Positions 34,451-43,844 of a stretch of 64,000 nucleotides of DNA are shown here, piece after piece. Source of the stretch: Microbacterium sp. lyk4-40-TSB-66 (lineage in GTDB: Bacteria; Actinomycetota; Actinomycetes; Actinomycetales; Microbacteriaceae). The notes beneath the pieces were generated by a model, which was given only the letters and a program-made list of their open reading frames with translations, was not told the origin of the DNA and did no database searches. How positions within the stretch are numbered: position 1 is the stretch's first letter; every line of letters starts with the position of its first letter. The position numbers and the translations under genes were made by a program. The DNA lies in NCBI RefSeq assembly GCF_030209475.1, contig NZ_JARVRW010000003.1, positions 1 to 64,000 of the forward strand, read 5' to 3'.

Positions 34451-34502
34451 GACGAGATCACACATCCTGCGGTGTGACGTCGGCGTGATCACGTGATCTC
34501 GG
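34451..34502. repeat. 52-bp intergenic repeat, copy B
   Basis: Second copy, 170 bp after copy A, the same length and with the same ends (GACGAGATCAC ... GTGATCACGTGATCTCGG), more diverged in the middle. The 426-bp gap 34099-34524 is otherwise non-coding. Confidence 0.85.
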
Positions 34503-34524
34503 CACCCCACTCGCGGCAGGACCA

Positions 34525-35583
34525 TTAGGCAGGGACCGGCTCCGCGGCAGCAGCGGCCCGCGCAGCGAACGCCGTCGTGGACACCGCCACCGGAACCTCC
34601 GGGGAGGCAGCGGGGGATGCCGCAGCGTCGTCACCCGCGCAGGAGAACCGCGCGCGATACGCGGTGGGGGTCAGGCCCATCACCCGGGCGAAGTTCTGCC
34701 GGAGCACCGCCGCCGAGCCGAAGCCGCACTCCGACGCGATCCGGTCGAGCCCGAGGTCGGTCTCTTCGAGAAGTCGCTGCGCGTGGAGCAGGCGCTGGCG
34801 GGCGAGCCAGGCCGCCGGGGTCGCGCCCAGATCCGCTTTGAACCGCCGGGCGAAGGTCCGCGGAGACATGTGCGCACGCGCTGCCAACCGGTCGACCGAG
34901 AGCTCGGCATCCAGGTTCTGGAGCATCCACTCGGTCACCGGAGCGAGCGACAGCGACGAGTCGATCGGGATCGGCGAGGCGATGAACTGCGCCTGCCCGC
35001 CGTCGCGCTGCGGCGCGACGACCATACGCCGGGCGATGCGGTTGGTGAGCTCGGAGCCGAGCTCCTGGCGCAGCAGGTGGAGGCACGCGTCGAGTCCGGC
35101 GGCCGTTCCCGCACTCGTGATGATGTTGCCCGACTGCACGTACAGCACGTCGGGATCGACCTCTATCGCCGGGTACATCCGCGCCATGACGTCGGCGTAC
35201 CGCCAGTGCGTCGTCGCGCGCTTTCCGTCGAGCACCCCGGATGCCGCGATCACGAACGACCCGCTGCACACACTCAACAGCCACGCTCCCCGCGCGTGCG
35301 CGGCGCGGACCAGCTCGATCACGCGCGGATCGACGGTGCCCCACTGCTCGCGGGGGATGGGTGCGAGCACGAGGATGTCGGCGTCGCCTGCCGCCTCGAG
35401 ACCGAGCTCGACGTTGACCGAGAAGCCGATGTTCGAGGGGACGACCCCGGGATCGGGCGCGACGATGCGGAAGTCGAAGTTCGGAATGCCGTCGTCGCTG
35501 CGGTCGAGGCCGAAGGCTTCGCAGGCGAGGCCGAACTCGAACGGGGCGAAGCCCGGCTGGATGACGACGGCGACCGAGCGCAT
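34525..35583 (-). CDS. GlxA-family transcriptional regulator (DJ-1/PfpI + AraC)
   Basis: 352 residues. Residues 1-170 are a DJ-1/PfpI-like amidotransferase fold with the nucleophile-elbow SVCSGSF and GKRATTHWRY; 215-315 are two AraC-type HTH motifs (LSVDRLAARAHMSPRTFARRFK, GLDRIASECGFGSAAVLRQNF). An Ala/Pro-rich tail follows. GlxA-type proteins usually activate catabolic genes. GGAGGT is placed 5 nt before ATG. A small membrane protein gene is divergent. Confidence 0.92.
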   Translation of the reverse strand: MRSVAVVIQPGFAPFEFGLACEAFGLDRSDDGIPNFDFRIVAPDPGVVPSNIGFSVNVELGLEAAGDADILVLAPIPREQWGTVDPRVIELVRAAHARGAWLLSVCSGSFVIAASGVLDGKRATTHWRYADVMARMYPAIEVDPDVLYVQSGNIITSAGTAAGLDACLHLLRQELGSELTNRIARRMVVAPQRDGGQAQFIASPIPIDSSLSLAPVTEWMLQNLDAELSVDRLAARAHMSPRTFARRFKADLGATPAAWLARQRLLHAQRLLEETDLGLDRIASECGFGSAAVLRQNFARVMGLTPTAYRARFSCAGDDAAASPAASPEVPVAVSTTAFAARAAAAAEPVPA

Positions 35584-35599
35584 GCGGAACCTCCGATGT

Positions 35600-35671
35600 G
35601 GCAGAAATGTATCGATTGACGTCCATCATGCCACTCGTGGGCACCATTCCTCTACCCGTAGCTTTTCTGCC
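35600..35671. promoter_or_regulatory. Inverted GGCAGAAA / TTTCTGCC words in the divergent promoter
   Basis: GGCAGAAA (35600-35607) and its inverse (35664-35671) flank the region between the GlxA-type and 85-residue genes; a GTGGCA/TGCCAC pair lies inside. The second word overlaps the leaderless start at 35672. Possible AraC-type sites. Confidence 0.4.
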
Positions 35672-35929
35672 ATGGCTTACCTCATCGCACTCGGCATCCT
35701 GTCCCTCGTCGGCGTCGTCGGGACCGTGTGGCTCGTCCGCACCGACGGTTACGCCCGCATCCCTACCGACCCCTCGCGCGTCGCCCCCGAATCGCGGGCG
35801 ACGACCCGATCGCGGTCGAGCCTGCCCGCGGCGGCGCCGGCGGTCGAAGCCGCTCGGCCGACCGTGTACGTCACCCCTGCTTCGGTGTCGCCGACGACAA
35901 CGCCGCTTCGCATCGTCGCGGCGGACTGA
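35672..35929 (+). CDS. Small membrane protein (85 residues)
   Basis: One N-terminal helix (MAYLIALGILSLVGVVGTVWLV) then a polar tail rich in Ser, Ala, Pro and Thr ending VTPASVSPTTTPLRIVAAD. No family recognised. ATG at 35672 follows TAGCTT by 7 nt, which supports expression and this start. Divergent from the GlxA-type gene. Confidence 0.65.
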   Translation: MAYLIALGILSLVGVVGTVWLVRTDGYARIPTDPSRVAPESRATTRSRSSLPAAAPAVEAARPTVYVTPASVSPTTTPLRIVAAD

Positions 35930-35968
35930 GCGGGACGCTCACGCTCCCACGCTCCGCGGCACGATGCA

Positions 35969-36241
35969 CCGGTCAGCGACCGGCAGCTGGCGCCCTCCCG
36001 CTCCACGGCGGCTACGCGGGGTCAGCTACCGGCCGAGACCCGCTGACGCGCGGCTCTCGCGCACCCGCTGACGCGGGGCTGTCGCCCCCCGTCACGCGGG
36101 ACTCTGCTCGCAGACTCGCGCCTTGCTCGCAGGTTCCCGCACGAAATCTGCGAGGAAGGCGCCGTTCTGCGAGAACCCGTCACCGCCGACCCGCCTCCCG
36201 ACCGGCCCGACCGCAGGCACGCTGCGCCGGTCAGCGACCGG
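35969..36241. repeat. Hairpin-rich convergent spacer
   Basis: CCGGTCAGCGACCGG, a 6-bp stem with AGC loop, occurs at 35969-35983 and again at 36227-36241, where it includes the stop codon of the glycosyltransferase gene. Between them, three near copies of ACCCGCTGACGCG (36023-36080 region) and a CTCGCAGA/TCTGCGAG element (36106-36173) fill the gap. No gene is seen. Confidence 0.7.
36106..36173. repeat. CTCGCAGA/TCTGCGAG palindromic element, copy 2
   Basis: Same design as 20515-20584: two CTCGCAG words (36107, 36126) followed by two inverse words (ATCTGCGAGGAAGG and TTCTGCGAG). Both copies lie between convergent genes. Confidence 0.75.
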
Positions 36242-37544
36242 CCGACACTGCCCGCTCGTACACGGCGATCATCGCGGCGGTGCGGGACGACTGCCGGAAC
36301 CGCTCGGCGATCGAGGGGTCGGGGCGCACGGCCGACCCCGCGGCGATGTCGTGAGCCGCGTGGCGGAGGGTTTCGGCGAGGGCCGACACCGTGGCATCCG
36401 GAACGGTCCACGTTCCCGAGCCCAGCTCGGCCGCGATGTCGGGGTCGCTGATCACGGCGGGGGTGCCGAGCGACGCGGCCTCGAAGACGGTCATGCCCTG
36501 CGTCTCGAAACCGATCGAGGTCTGCACCACGGCGTCGGCGTCGGCGAGTCGCCGGAGCGTTTCGGCGTAGGGCAGCCGGCCCGAGAAGACGATGGATGCC
36601 GCGGGCGCGAGCCGCTCCACCGCGCGCCGTGCGGCGCGCAGCTGCGCACCACCGCCGATGATCTCGACCTCGGCGTCGATCCCCGACACCGCGACCGCCT
36701 CGAGGAAGGGCAGCAGGCGCTTCTCGGGGCTCATGCGGCCGAGCCAGACGAAGCGGGGGCGGCCCGGGCGACGCTCGACGTGGCCGTCGGCAAGGGCGGC
36801 GTCGAGGACGTCGTCGTCGATGCCGTTCCAGATGACGTCGACCGCCTCGGAGACCCCGTGCCGCTCGAGGCGACGGGCGAAGTGACCGGAGGGGGCGGTG
36901 ACCGCGCGCGACAACCGCGCGAGACGGCGGAGGTAGGCCCAGCCGTCTGCTGCAGAGGGTGGTTCTGCGCCCGCGCTCTCGGCGTCCGTCGACGCGCGGG
37001 CGGTCGAGGCACCGCGCGCTCGGAGCGGAGGCGGCTCGGACTGCCCCGCCGGTGAGGCGTAACCGCGAGGATCGCGCCGAGCGGCGGTCGTCCCCCGCAG
37101 AGCCCGCCGCGCCCAGGCGTTCAGCGCCCTCAGCACGACCCGGGGGAACGGCGCGGTCGCCTCGATCCCGACGTCGACGCGGTTGTGCATCGTGTGAACG
37201 ACCGGCAGGCCGTGCCGTGCCGCGTAGCGGTGTCCGATGAACGCGCCCCAGAAATCCGCCTGCACATGCACGACGTCGGCCGGCAGGCGCGCGCCCATCT
37301 CGGCATCCACGAAACGGTCGGTGCGGGCGCCGGGCCAGGTGAGCGCGTACTCGCGGTCGGGGGTGATCGCGAGGGAGGGCAGATCGAGATAGCCCGGGTC
37401 GTGGGGAGCGTCGCGGTGCAGCCGGGGCGCCACCACGGTCACGACGTGACCCGCGCGCTCGAGGAACCGCTTCTGCAGCCGCATCGAGACCTGCGCACCA
37501 CCGAGGGACTCGAGGTGCTGGTCGGCGAACATCACGACGTGCAC
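36231..37544 (-). CDS. GT4 family glycosyltransferase
   Basis: 437 residues, GT-B fold: N-terminal HVVMFADQHLESLGGAQVS, sugar-nucleotide domain with WLGRMSPEKRLLPFLEAV and the EX7E-type GMTVFEAASLGTPAVIS. A disordered Ala/Ser/Pro/Arg-rich insert of about 50 residues (150-200) separates the halves. Likely adds a hexose to a lipid or cell-wall glycan; acceptor unknown. GTG at 37544, 4 nt after the stop of the preceding glycosyltransferase gene. Confidence 0.9.
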   Translation of the reverse strand: MHVVMFADQHLESLGGAQVSMRLQKRFLERAGHVVTVVAPRLHRDAPHDPGYLDLPSLAITPDREYALTWPGARTDRFVDAEMGARLPADVVHVQADFWGAFIGHRYAARHGLPVVHTMHNRVDVGIEATAPFPRVVLRALNAWARRALRGTTAARRDPRGYASPAGQSEPPPLRARGASTARASTDAESAGAEPPSAADGWAYLRRLARLSRAVTAPSGHFARRLERHGVSEAVDVIWNGIDDDVLDAALADGHVERRPGRPRFVWLGRMSPEKRLLPFLEAVAVSGIDAEVEIIGGGAQLRAARRAVERLAPAASIVFSGRLPYAETLRRLADADAVVQTSIGFETQGMTVFEAASLGTPAVISDPDIAAELGSGTWTVPDATVSALAETLRHAAHDIAAGSAVRPDPSIAERFRQSSRTAAMIAVYERAVSAGR

Positions 37545-37548
37545 GCGA

Positions 37549-38832
37549 CTACGCCGGCAGCGGTCGACCGCGGTAGAGCGCCTCGAACGTGTCGAGCGTG
37601 CGGGTGATGTCGTGCACGATCACCCCGTCGAGCGACGCCTGCTGCATCCGCCGACGTTCGTCGGGGTCGGCCGCGAGCACGTCGGTCAACCGGGCGGCGA
37701 GCTCTTCGGCGTTTCCAGGCTCGAACAAGTAGCCGTTCTCGCCATCGTGCACGAGGTGAGGGAGAGCGACCGCATTCGCGGCGACGATCGGGAGACCGGA
37801 TGCCATGGCCTCCATCGTCGCGATCGACTGGAGTTCCGCGATCGAGGCGATGGCGAAGACCGACGCGCGCGAGTAGAGCGCACGCAGGTCTTCTTCGGAC
37901 GTGTGTCCGTGGAAGACCACGCGGCGCGCGAGCCCGAGCTGCGCGGCGAGCTGCTCGAGGTTGCGGCGCTGGTCGCCCTCACCGACGATGTCGAAGGTCA
38001 CGTCGAGGGCGGGATCGAGCATGGTCATCGCGCGCAGGACGACGTTGATGCCCTTCTCGGTGGTGAGGCGCCCGACGAACAGGATGCGGTTCGCGTCGCG
38101 CGGCCCGAGGTCGGGCGTGTAGTTCGAGCGGTCGATACCGCAGGAGATCGGTACAACGCCCTCGATGCCGATCGTCGATTGCAGGAAATCGGCGGCCCGG
38201 CGCGTGGGCGTCGTGACGGCGCGGGTCATGCCGAAGGTGCGCTTGGCATCCGCCCACGCCAGCTTGAGCATGAGGCGGTCGAGGAAGTCGGGGAGCGTCG
38301 TGAAGTCGAGGATGTTCTCGGGCATGACGTGGTTGGTGGCGATCACCGGGATGCCGCGCTTGCGCGCCTCGCGAACGAGGCCTCGGCCGATGATGATGTG
38401 CGACTGGATGTGCACGACGTCAGGCCGGATCTGATCGAGCATGAGTCGCGCGTAGTGCTTCGCTCGCCAGGGCCACACGAACGTGAGCCAATCGTGCGGA
38501 AGGAAGCGGTGCGACGGAAGCCGATGCAGCGTCATCGGCTGCCCCTCGATGACCTCGGTCGCAGTACCGGCGTGACCGCGGCCGATGCTGGGCGCGGCCA
38601 CGTGCACGTCGTGTCCTCGAGAGACGAGCCCGGCGGCGAGGCGTTCGGCGAAGCGGGCGGCTCCGTTGACGTGTGGCAGGAACGTGTCGGCTCCTATGAG
38701 GACCGTCAGTGGGCGGTCTTCGACGTCGTCGGCCTGAGTGGATGCGGGTTCCACCGAGATGGGCGATGAGGGTGTGGGATGCACCGGAGCGCCGGGCGCG
38801 AGATGATCGGCGGGCGTCGCAGAACTGGTCAC
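37549..38832 (-). CDS. GT4 family glycosyltransferase (mannosyltransferase-like)
   Basis: 427 residues. TVLIGADTFLPHVNGAARFAERLA at the N-domain, PDVVHIQSHIIIGRGLV, and LFVGRLTTEKGINVVLRAM plus IATMEAMASGLPIVA in the C-domain. Resembles PimB/MgtA-type mannosyl- or glucosyltransferases that act on membrane glycolipids, but the exact product is inferred only at family level. GTG at 38832; first gene of a two-gene operon. A Pro/Ala-rich 40-residue N-terminus precedes the fold. Confidence 0.9.
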   Translation of the reverse strand: MTSSATPADHLAPGAPVHPTPSSPISVEPASTQADDVEDRPLTVLIGADTFLPHVNGAARFAERLAAGLVSRGHDVHVAAPSIGRGHAGTATEVIEGQPMTLHRLPSHRFLPHDWLTFVWPWRAKHYARLMLDQIRPDVVHIQSHIIIGRGLVREARKRGIPVIATNHVMPENILDFTTLPDFLDRLMLKLAWADAKRTFGMTRAVTTPTRRAADFLQSTIGIEGVVPISCGIDRSNYTPDLGPRDANRILFVGRLTTEKGINVVLRAMTMLDPALDVTFDIVGEGDQRRNLEQLAAQLGLARRVVFHGHTSEEDLRALYSRASVFAIASIAELQSIATMEAMASGLPIVAANAVALPHLVHDGENGYLFEPGNAEELAARLTDVLAADPDERRRMQQASLDGVIVHDITRTLDTFEALYRGRPLPA

Positions 38833-39188
38833 AGGTGGTGAGGCCTATCTATGCGGCGGACGGGTCGCACGGTGCGGGTCATGCGCTCGTCCACTGTACC
38901 CGAGCGGCTTTTCCTCCCCGGGGGGGGGGCTCCACAGGTGCCGGGGACGGCGCGTGGTCGGAGAGGGCCGTCCCACGGGTTCGGGGCGCGTCTCGCCCTT
39001 CGGGGCGGGGAATGGTCGCCCCAATGGGCGGCTCGCGCCCCGAACCGCGGGCGGCCGGTGTCCCGCGGGCGTCGATTGCCGACGAGAGCACGCTGCACAT
39101 GGTGGCCACGAGCGCCGGGCACGTCGCCGAGAAGCCCGCCCGGAGTATGACCGAGCGGGCTTCGCGGCGTGATGCGGGGACGTCGACG
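38833..39188. other. Gene-free spacer with 10-G run and long inverted repeats
   Basis: Contains ten consecutive G (38920-38929), perfect 13-bp arms GGTTCGGGGCGCG (38978-38990) and CGCGCCCCGAACC (39034-39046) enclosing a CGCCC-TTCG-GGGCG hairpin, and a terminator hairpin near its end. No gene is supported. Confidence 0.7.
39131..39163 (-). terminator. Terminator of the paired ABC exporter operon
   Basis: GAAGCCCGC (39131-39139) and GCGGGCTTC (39155-39163) form a 9-bp perfect stem that extends inward with one mismatch, 26 bp beyond the stop codon of the minus-strand exporter gene. Confidence 0.75.
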
Positions 39189-41366
39189 CTAGGCGTTTCC
39201 GTCGAGACGACGGTCGGGAACGGGCGCGCCGTGCCCGGGACGCGGCGGCCCGTCGGTACCGGCGGGGGCGGCCACGTCGGATGCCGCGGCGGCGAACGCC
39301 GAGACCACCTCGGCGTCGTCGGTCGCCGGTGCCTGCTGTGGGCGCGCGGCCGGGTTCGCACCCTGCTCCGAGGTGTCGAGGTCGGCCGCGGCCTGCTCGA
39401 ACTGCGAGCGGTAGAGGCGGTAGTAGGCGCCCTCGCGCGCGATGAGCTCGTCGTGCGTGCCCTTCTCGACGATGTCGCCGTGCTCCATCACGAGGATGAG
39501 ATCGGCGTCGCGGATGGTCGACAGCCGGTGAGCGATGACGAAGGACGTGCGCCCCTCACGGAGCGCGGCCATCGCCTGCTGGAGCAGGAGCTCGGTGCGG
39601 GTGTCGACCGACGAGGTCGCCTCGTCGAGGATGAGCACCGACGGTCGGGCGACGAACGCCCGCGCGATGGTGATCAGCTGCTTCTCGCCCGCCGAGACGT
39701 TGGCGGCGTCCTCGTCGAGCACGGTGTCGTACCCGTCGGGGAGCGAGTGAACGAACTGGTCGACGCGCGTGGCGACGGCCGCCTCGACGATCTCGTCATC
39801 GGTCGCGCTCTCGCGGCCGTAACGGATGTTGTCGCGGATCGTGCCGGCGAACAGCCACGGGTCTTGCAGCACCATCCCGGTGCGTGCGCGGACGTCGTCG
39901 CGACGGAGGTCGGCGATGTCCTGCCCGTCGAGCAGGATGCGACCGCCGTCGAGTTCGTAGAACCGCATGATGAGGTTGACCAGCGTCGTCTTGCCCGCTC
40001 CGGTCGGTCCGACGATCGCGACCGTCTGGCCGGGCTCGACGCGGAAGGACAGATCGGTGATGAGGGGCCGATCGGGCGTGTACGCGAAGCGCACGTTCTC
40101 GAACGCGATCACCCCGCGACCGTCGACGTGATCGGGGGCGTTCTCGGCATCGGGCTCCTGCTCGTCGGCGTCGAGCAGTGCGAACACGCGCTCTGCGGAG
40201 GCGGTGCCCGACTGCACCACCGCGGCCATGCCGCCCAGTTGCGAGAGCGGCTGGGTGAACTGCTGCGAGTACTGGATGAAGGCCTGCACGTCGCCGAGGC
40301 GGAGCTGACCGCCCGCCACCATGAGACCACCCAGCACGGCGATGCCGACGTAGGTCAGGTTTCCGACGAACATCATGCCCGGCATGATCATGCCGGAGAG
40401 GAACTGGGCGCGGAAGCTCGCTTCGTAGAGCTCCTCGTTCTCGACCTCGAACTTCTCTCGGGCGTCTTTCTCGCGTCCGTACACCTTGACGAGGGCGTGA
40501 CCGGAGAACGACTCCTCGACGCGGGCGTTGAGGCGGCCGACCTTCTTCCACTGCTCGCCGAACGCCTTCTGCGACTTCGGCCCGATGACGCCGAAGATGA
40601 CGGCCATGAGCGGGAGCGAGACGAGGGCGACGAGAGCGAGCTGCCACGAGATCGTGAACATCATGATCAGCACACCCACGACGGTGAGGACCGACGTCAG
40701 CGCGCTCGACAGCGACTGCTGCATCGTCTGGGTGATGTTGTCGATGTCGTTGGTGACGCGCGAGATCAGCTCGCCGCGCTGCACCTTGTCGAAGTACGAC
40801 AGCGGCAGGCGGTTGACCTTCGCCTCCACCTCTTCGCGCAGGCGCCACATCGTGCGCACCATGATGACGTTGATGACGTAGCCCTGGATCCACGACAGCA
40901 GCGACGAACCGACGTAGATCGCGAGCACCGCGACGACCACCATGCGCAGGGCGTCGAAGTCGACACCCGCGCCGACGGAGAAGTTGCCCATCGCGCCGAC
41001 GACGTTGGCGATGTCGCCCTGACCCGCCGCGCGGAGGGCTTCGACGACGTCGGCCTGAGAGGTGCCGGCGGGGAACTGCTCGGCCAGCCCCTTCGAGACC
41101 ACGCCCTCGAAGATGATGTTCGTGGCGTCGCCGAGCACGCGGGGCGCGAGCACGGCGAGCACGACCCCCAGGGCGCCGAGCACGGAGACGAACGTGAAGG
41201 CCCCGGCGTACGGACGCAGCAGGCCGATCAGTCTCCGGAAGCTCGGGCCGAAATTCGACGCCTTGCCGGGCGCCACGCTGTCCCAGTCGCCCGAGTTCAG
41301 CCGGGCCTGCTCCGCCAGCTCGAGTTCGGCGCGCTCTTCTTCGGTCAGTGCATCCGTGGTGCTCAC
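39189..41366 (-). CDS. ABC exporter half, membrane + ATPase (second subunit)
   Basis: 725 residues. Six-helix exporter domain (about 45-400), then ATPase with GPTGAGKTT, signature VSAGEKQ (variant of LSGGQ), Walker B LILDEATSSVD and AHRLST. About 70 disordered residues rich in Ala/Pro/Asp follow. The long external loop after TM1 (about residues 85-130) is typical of the heterodimeric multidrug type. GTG at 41366 overlaps the previous exporter gene stop by 4 nt, so the two are translated together and should form a heterodimer. Confidence 0.92.
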   Translation of the reverse strand: MSTTDALTEEERAELELAEQARLNSGDWDSVAPGKASNFGPSFRRLIGLLRPYAGAFTFVSVLGALGVVLAVLAPRVLGDATNIIFEGVVSKGLAEQFPAGTSQADVVEALRAAGQGDIANVVGAMGNFSVGAGVDFDALRMVVVAVLAIYVGSSLLSWIQGYVINVIMVRTMWRLREEVEAKVNRLPLSYFDKVQRGELISRVTNDIDNITQTMQQSLSSALTSVLTVVGVLIMMFTISWQLALVALVSLPLMAVIFGVIGPKSQKAFGEQWKKVGRLNARVEESFSGHALVKVYGREKDAREKFEVENEELYEASFRAQFLSGMIMPGMMFVGNLTYVGIAVLGGLMVAGGQLRLGDVQAFIQYSQQFTQPLSQLGGMAAVVQSGTASAERVFALLDADEQEPDAENAPDHVDGRGVIAFENVRFAYTPDRPLITDLSFRVEPGQTVAIVGPTGAGKTTLVNLIMRFYELDGGRILLDGQDIADLRRDDVRARTGMVLQDPWLFAGTIRDNIRYGRESATDDEIVEAAVATRVDQFVHSLPDGYDTVLDEDAANVSAGEKQLITIARAFVARPSVLILDEATSSVDTRTELLLQQAMAALREGRTSFVIAHRLSTIRDADLILVMEHGDIVEKGTHDELIAREGAYYRLYRSQFEQAAADLDTSEQGANPAARPQQAPATDDAEVVSAFAAAASDVAAPAGTDGPPRPGHGAPVPDRRLDGNA

Positions 41367-43090
41367 GCCTCGACCCCCAGCTGCGACTCGACGATCTCGC
41401 GGTAGGTGCTGCTGGTCTGCAGCAGCTCCTCATGACTGCCGACACCCGCCAGACGCCCCTCTTCGAGGACGACGATGCGATCGGCTCCTGTGATGGTCGA
41501 CACGCGTTGCGCGACGACGATCTTGGTCACCTCGGGCAGTTCTTGCCAGAGCGCCTGCCGGAGCCGCGCGTCGGTACTGAGGTCGAGTGCCGAGAAGGAG
41601 TCGTCGAACACGAGCACCGCCGGACGGTGCACGATCGCCCGCGCGATGGCGAGGCGCTGACGCTGACCACCCGAGACGTTCGTGCCGCCCTGGGCGATGC
41701 GTCCGTCGAGGCCCCCCTCCATCGCCTCGACGAAGTCACGCCCTTGCGCGATCTCGAGGGCCTTCCACAGCTCATCGTCGGTGGCGTCCTCTCGACCGAA
41801 GCGGAGGTTGGATGCCACCGTGCCGCTGAAGAGGAAAGGCCGCTGCGGTACGAGCCCGATGCTCTTCCAGAGCCCGTCGAGGTCGGCCTCGCGCACGTCG
41901 ACGCCGCCGACGCGGACGGCGCCCGCGGTGACGTCGAACAGCCGCGGGATGAGGGAGACGAGGGTGGTCTTCCCCGCGCCGGTGGAGCCGACGATGGCGA
42001 CGGTCTCACCGGGACGGGCGGCGAAACTGATGCCCGACACCACAGCGGACTCGGCGCCCGGGTAGGCGAAGGACACCTCGTCGAACTCGACGGCTCCGCG
42101 CTCGGGGAACACGCTCACCGGGTTCGCGGGGCGCTCGAGGGTGGACTGGCTGTCGAGCACCTCGCCGATGCGTTCGGCGGAGACGGCCGCACGGGGGATC
42201 ATCACCGTCATGAAGCTCGCCATGAGCACGCCCATGAGGATCTGCGCCACGTACTGCATGAAGGCGAACAGCGTGCCGATCTGCACGCCGCCCTGATCGA
42301 CCTGGATGCCGCCGAACCAGATCACGCCGACGACGGTCACGTTCAGCACGAGCATGGCCAGCGGGAACAACAGCACGAAGAGCGACCCGACCCTGCGTCC
42401 GACGATCATGATGTCGGTGTTCGCCCCGCGGAACCGCTCTTCTTCGATGCGCTCGCGGACGAACGCCCGCACGACGCGTACGCCCGTGAGCTGCTCGCGC
42501 ATGATGCGGTTCACCGCGTCGAGCTTCGACTGGTAGCTGCGGAACAGGGGCACCATGCGCGCGATGATGAGGCCCGCCGCTATCAGGAGTGTGGGCACCG
42601 AGACGGCGATCAACCAGCTGAGGCCGACGTCTTGCTGCAGCGCCATGAAGACGCCGCCGATCGCCAGCAGGGGGGCGCTGACGAGCATGGTCGCGCCCAT
42701 CATCGCCAGCATCTGCACCTGCTGCACGTCGTTGGTGTTGCGGGTGATGAGCGACCCGGCTCCGAACTGCGACAGTTCGCGCTCGGAGAAGCCGCTGACC
42801 TTCTCGAAGATGTCGCGACGGATGTCGCGGCCTGCGGCCATCGCGGCGCGGGCAGCGAAATAGGTGGCGATGACGGATGCGGTGATCTGACCGAGCGAGA
42901 TGGCCAGCATCATCGACCCCTGCGACCAGATGAAGGCCGTGTCGCCACGCGCGACGCCCTGGTCGATGATGTCGGCGTTCAGCCGCGGGAGGTAGAGCGA
43001 CGCCATGGCCGCCACGAACTGGAAAACCAGCAGCGCGAGGAGCAACCACCGATACCGGGAGAGGTAGCGGATGAGGATCTTGCCGAGCAC
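41363..43090 (-). CDS. ABC exporter half, membrane + ATPase (first subunit)
   Basis: 575 residues from GTG 43090, which has GGAGG 4-5 nt upstream and puts the start at VLGKILIRYLSRYRW, a normal beginning; the longer open frame up to 43252 is rejected. Six helices, then ATPase with GSTGAGKTT, signature VSGGQRQR, and Walker B LVFDDSFSALD, where Asp replaces the catalytic Glu. In such heterodimers one site is degenerate. Its partner keeps Glu but has the altered signature. Divergent from the gene at 43251. Confidence 0.92.
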   Translation of the reverse strand: MLGKILIRYLSRYRWLLLALLVFQFVAAMASLYLPRLNADIIDQGVARGDTAFIWSQGSMMLAISLGQITASVIATYFAARAAMAAGRDIRRDIFEKVSGFSERELSQFGAGSLITRNTNDVQQVQMLAMMGATMLVSAPLLAIGGVFMALQQDVGLSWLIAVSVPTLLIAAGLIIARMVPLFRSYQSKLDAVNRIMREQLTGVRVVRAFVRERIEEERFRGANTDIMIVGRRVGSLFVLLFPLAMLVLNVTVVGVIWFGGIQVDQGGVQIGTLFAFMQYVAQILMGVLMASFMTVMIPRAAVSAERIGEVLDSQSTLERPANPVSVFPERGAVEFDEVSFAYPGAESAVVSGISFAARPGETVAIVGSTGAGKTTLVSLIPRLFDVTAGAVRVGGVDVREADLDGLWKSIGLVPQRPFLFSGTVASNLRFGREDATDDELWKALEIAQGRDFVEAMEGGLDGRIAQGGTNVSGGQRQRLAIARAIVHRPAVLVFDDSFSALDLSTDARLRQALWQELPEVTKIVVAQRVSTITGADRIVVLEEGRLAGVGSHEELLQTSSTYREIVESQLGVEA

Positions 43091-43250
43091 GGCACCTCCA
43101 GAACAGGTCGATGCGGTCGCGGTGGCCGCGGAGTACAGCCTGGCACCAACCTCCGACACCGGCGACCCCCTCAGCGGTGGGAGCGTTCTCTCGTCGCGAA
43201 CGCGGGCTTCCGGCCTCCGCTTCACAGGGTGCGGATCGTAGGCTGAACCC

Positions 43251-43844
43251 ATGTCTCGACTGCAGGCCGACGCACCCGCCGACCTCTGGGTGCCCGTGAC
43301 CGGTTCTCTCGGTTTCCGCGGGCGTCGTCACCGGAAGGCGGCGATCGGCATGCTGCTCAGCCAGGCGAATCAGGCCGCCGGCGCGGCTCCCAAGCCCGGC
43401 GGCGGTGCGTTCGCGTGGATCCTCAGCCAAGCCGCCCCTCTGTTGATGCGGCGCGCCGCCGGTCGCGTGCTCGTGTGGGTGTGGAAGAGCGACCCCGAGC
43501 TGCTCGTCGTCATGGCGCAGCTGCAGGAGGCCACTCCGCAGGCGCGCACCGCGCGGGCGATGATGCCGATGGAGTACGACGACACGGAGTCGTTCCCCAA
43601 CCCCTTCCTCGGGGTGGGCGAGAAACTCGCGATGCCGCTCCCGAGCGACGCGCGCACGCCGCCGTTCGCCACCTACACGTGGGACACGGGCTCGCACTTC
43701 GTGACGGTGACGGCGGTGTGCGCCGATCGGGAGCGGTTCGGAACGGTCATCGGAGCCGTGGATGCCGTGGCCCGCACGATCCGCGTGGCCGACGACCTGC
43801 GGGTCGGCGAGTCACCAACCGTCTTGCGGCTCGACCCGGCCTGA
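43251..43844 (+). CDS. Conserved-looking protein of unknown function
   Basis: 197 residues. A hydrophobic/amphipathic middle (FAWILSQAAPLLMRRAAGRVLVWVW) and a C-terminal half that reads like a small alpha-beta domain (FATYTWDTGSHFVTVTAVCADRERFGTVIGAVDAVARTIRVAD). No family recognised. ATG at 43251 lies 6 nt after TAGGCT (43239-43244), so it is probably expressed from a leaderless mRNA. It runs convergent to hspR. Confidence 0.7.
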   Translation: MSRLQADAPADLWVPVTGSLGFRGRRHRKAAIGMLLSQANQAAGAAPKPGGGAFAWILSQAAPLLMRRAAGRVLVWVWKSDPELLVVMAQLQEATPQARTARAMMPMEYDDTESFPNPFLGVGEKLAMPLPSDARTPPFATYTWDTGSHFVTVTAVCADRERFGTVIGAVDAVARTIRVADDLRVGESPTVLRLDPA

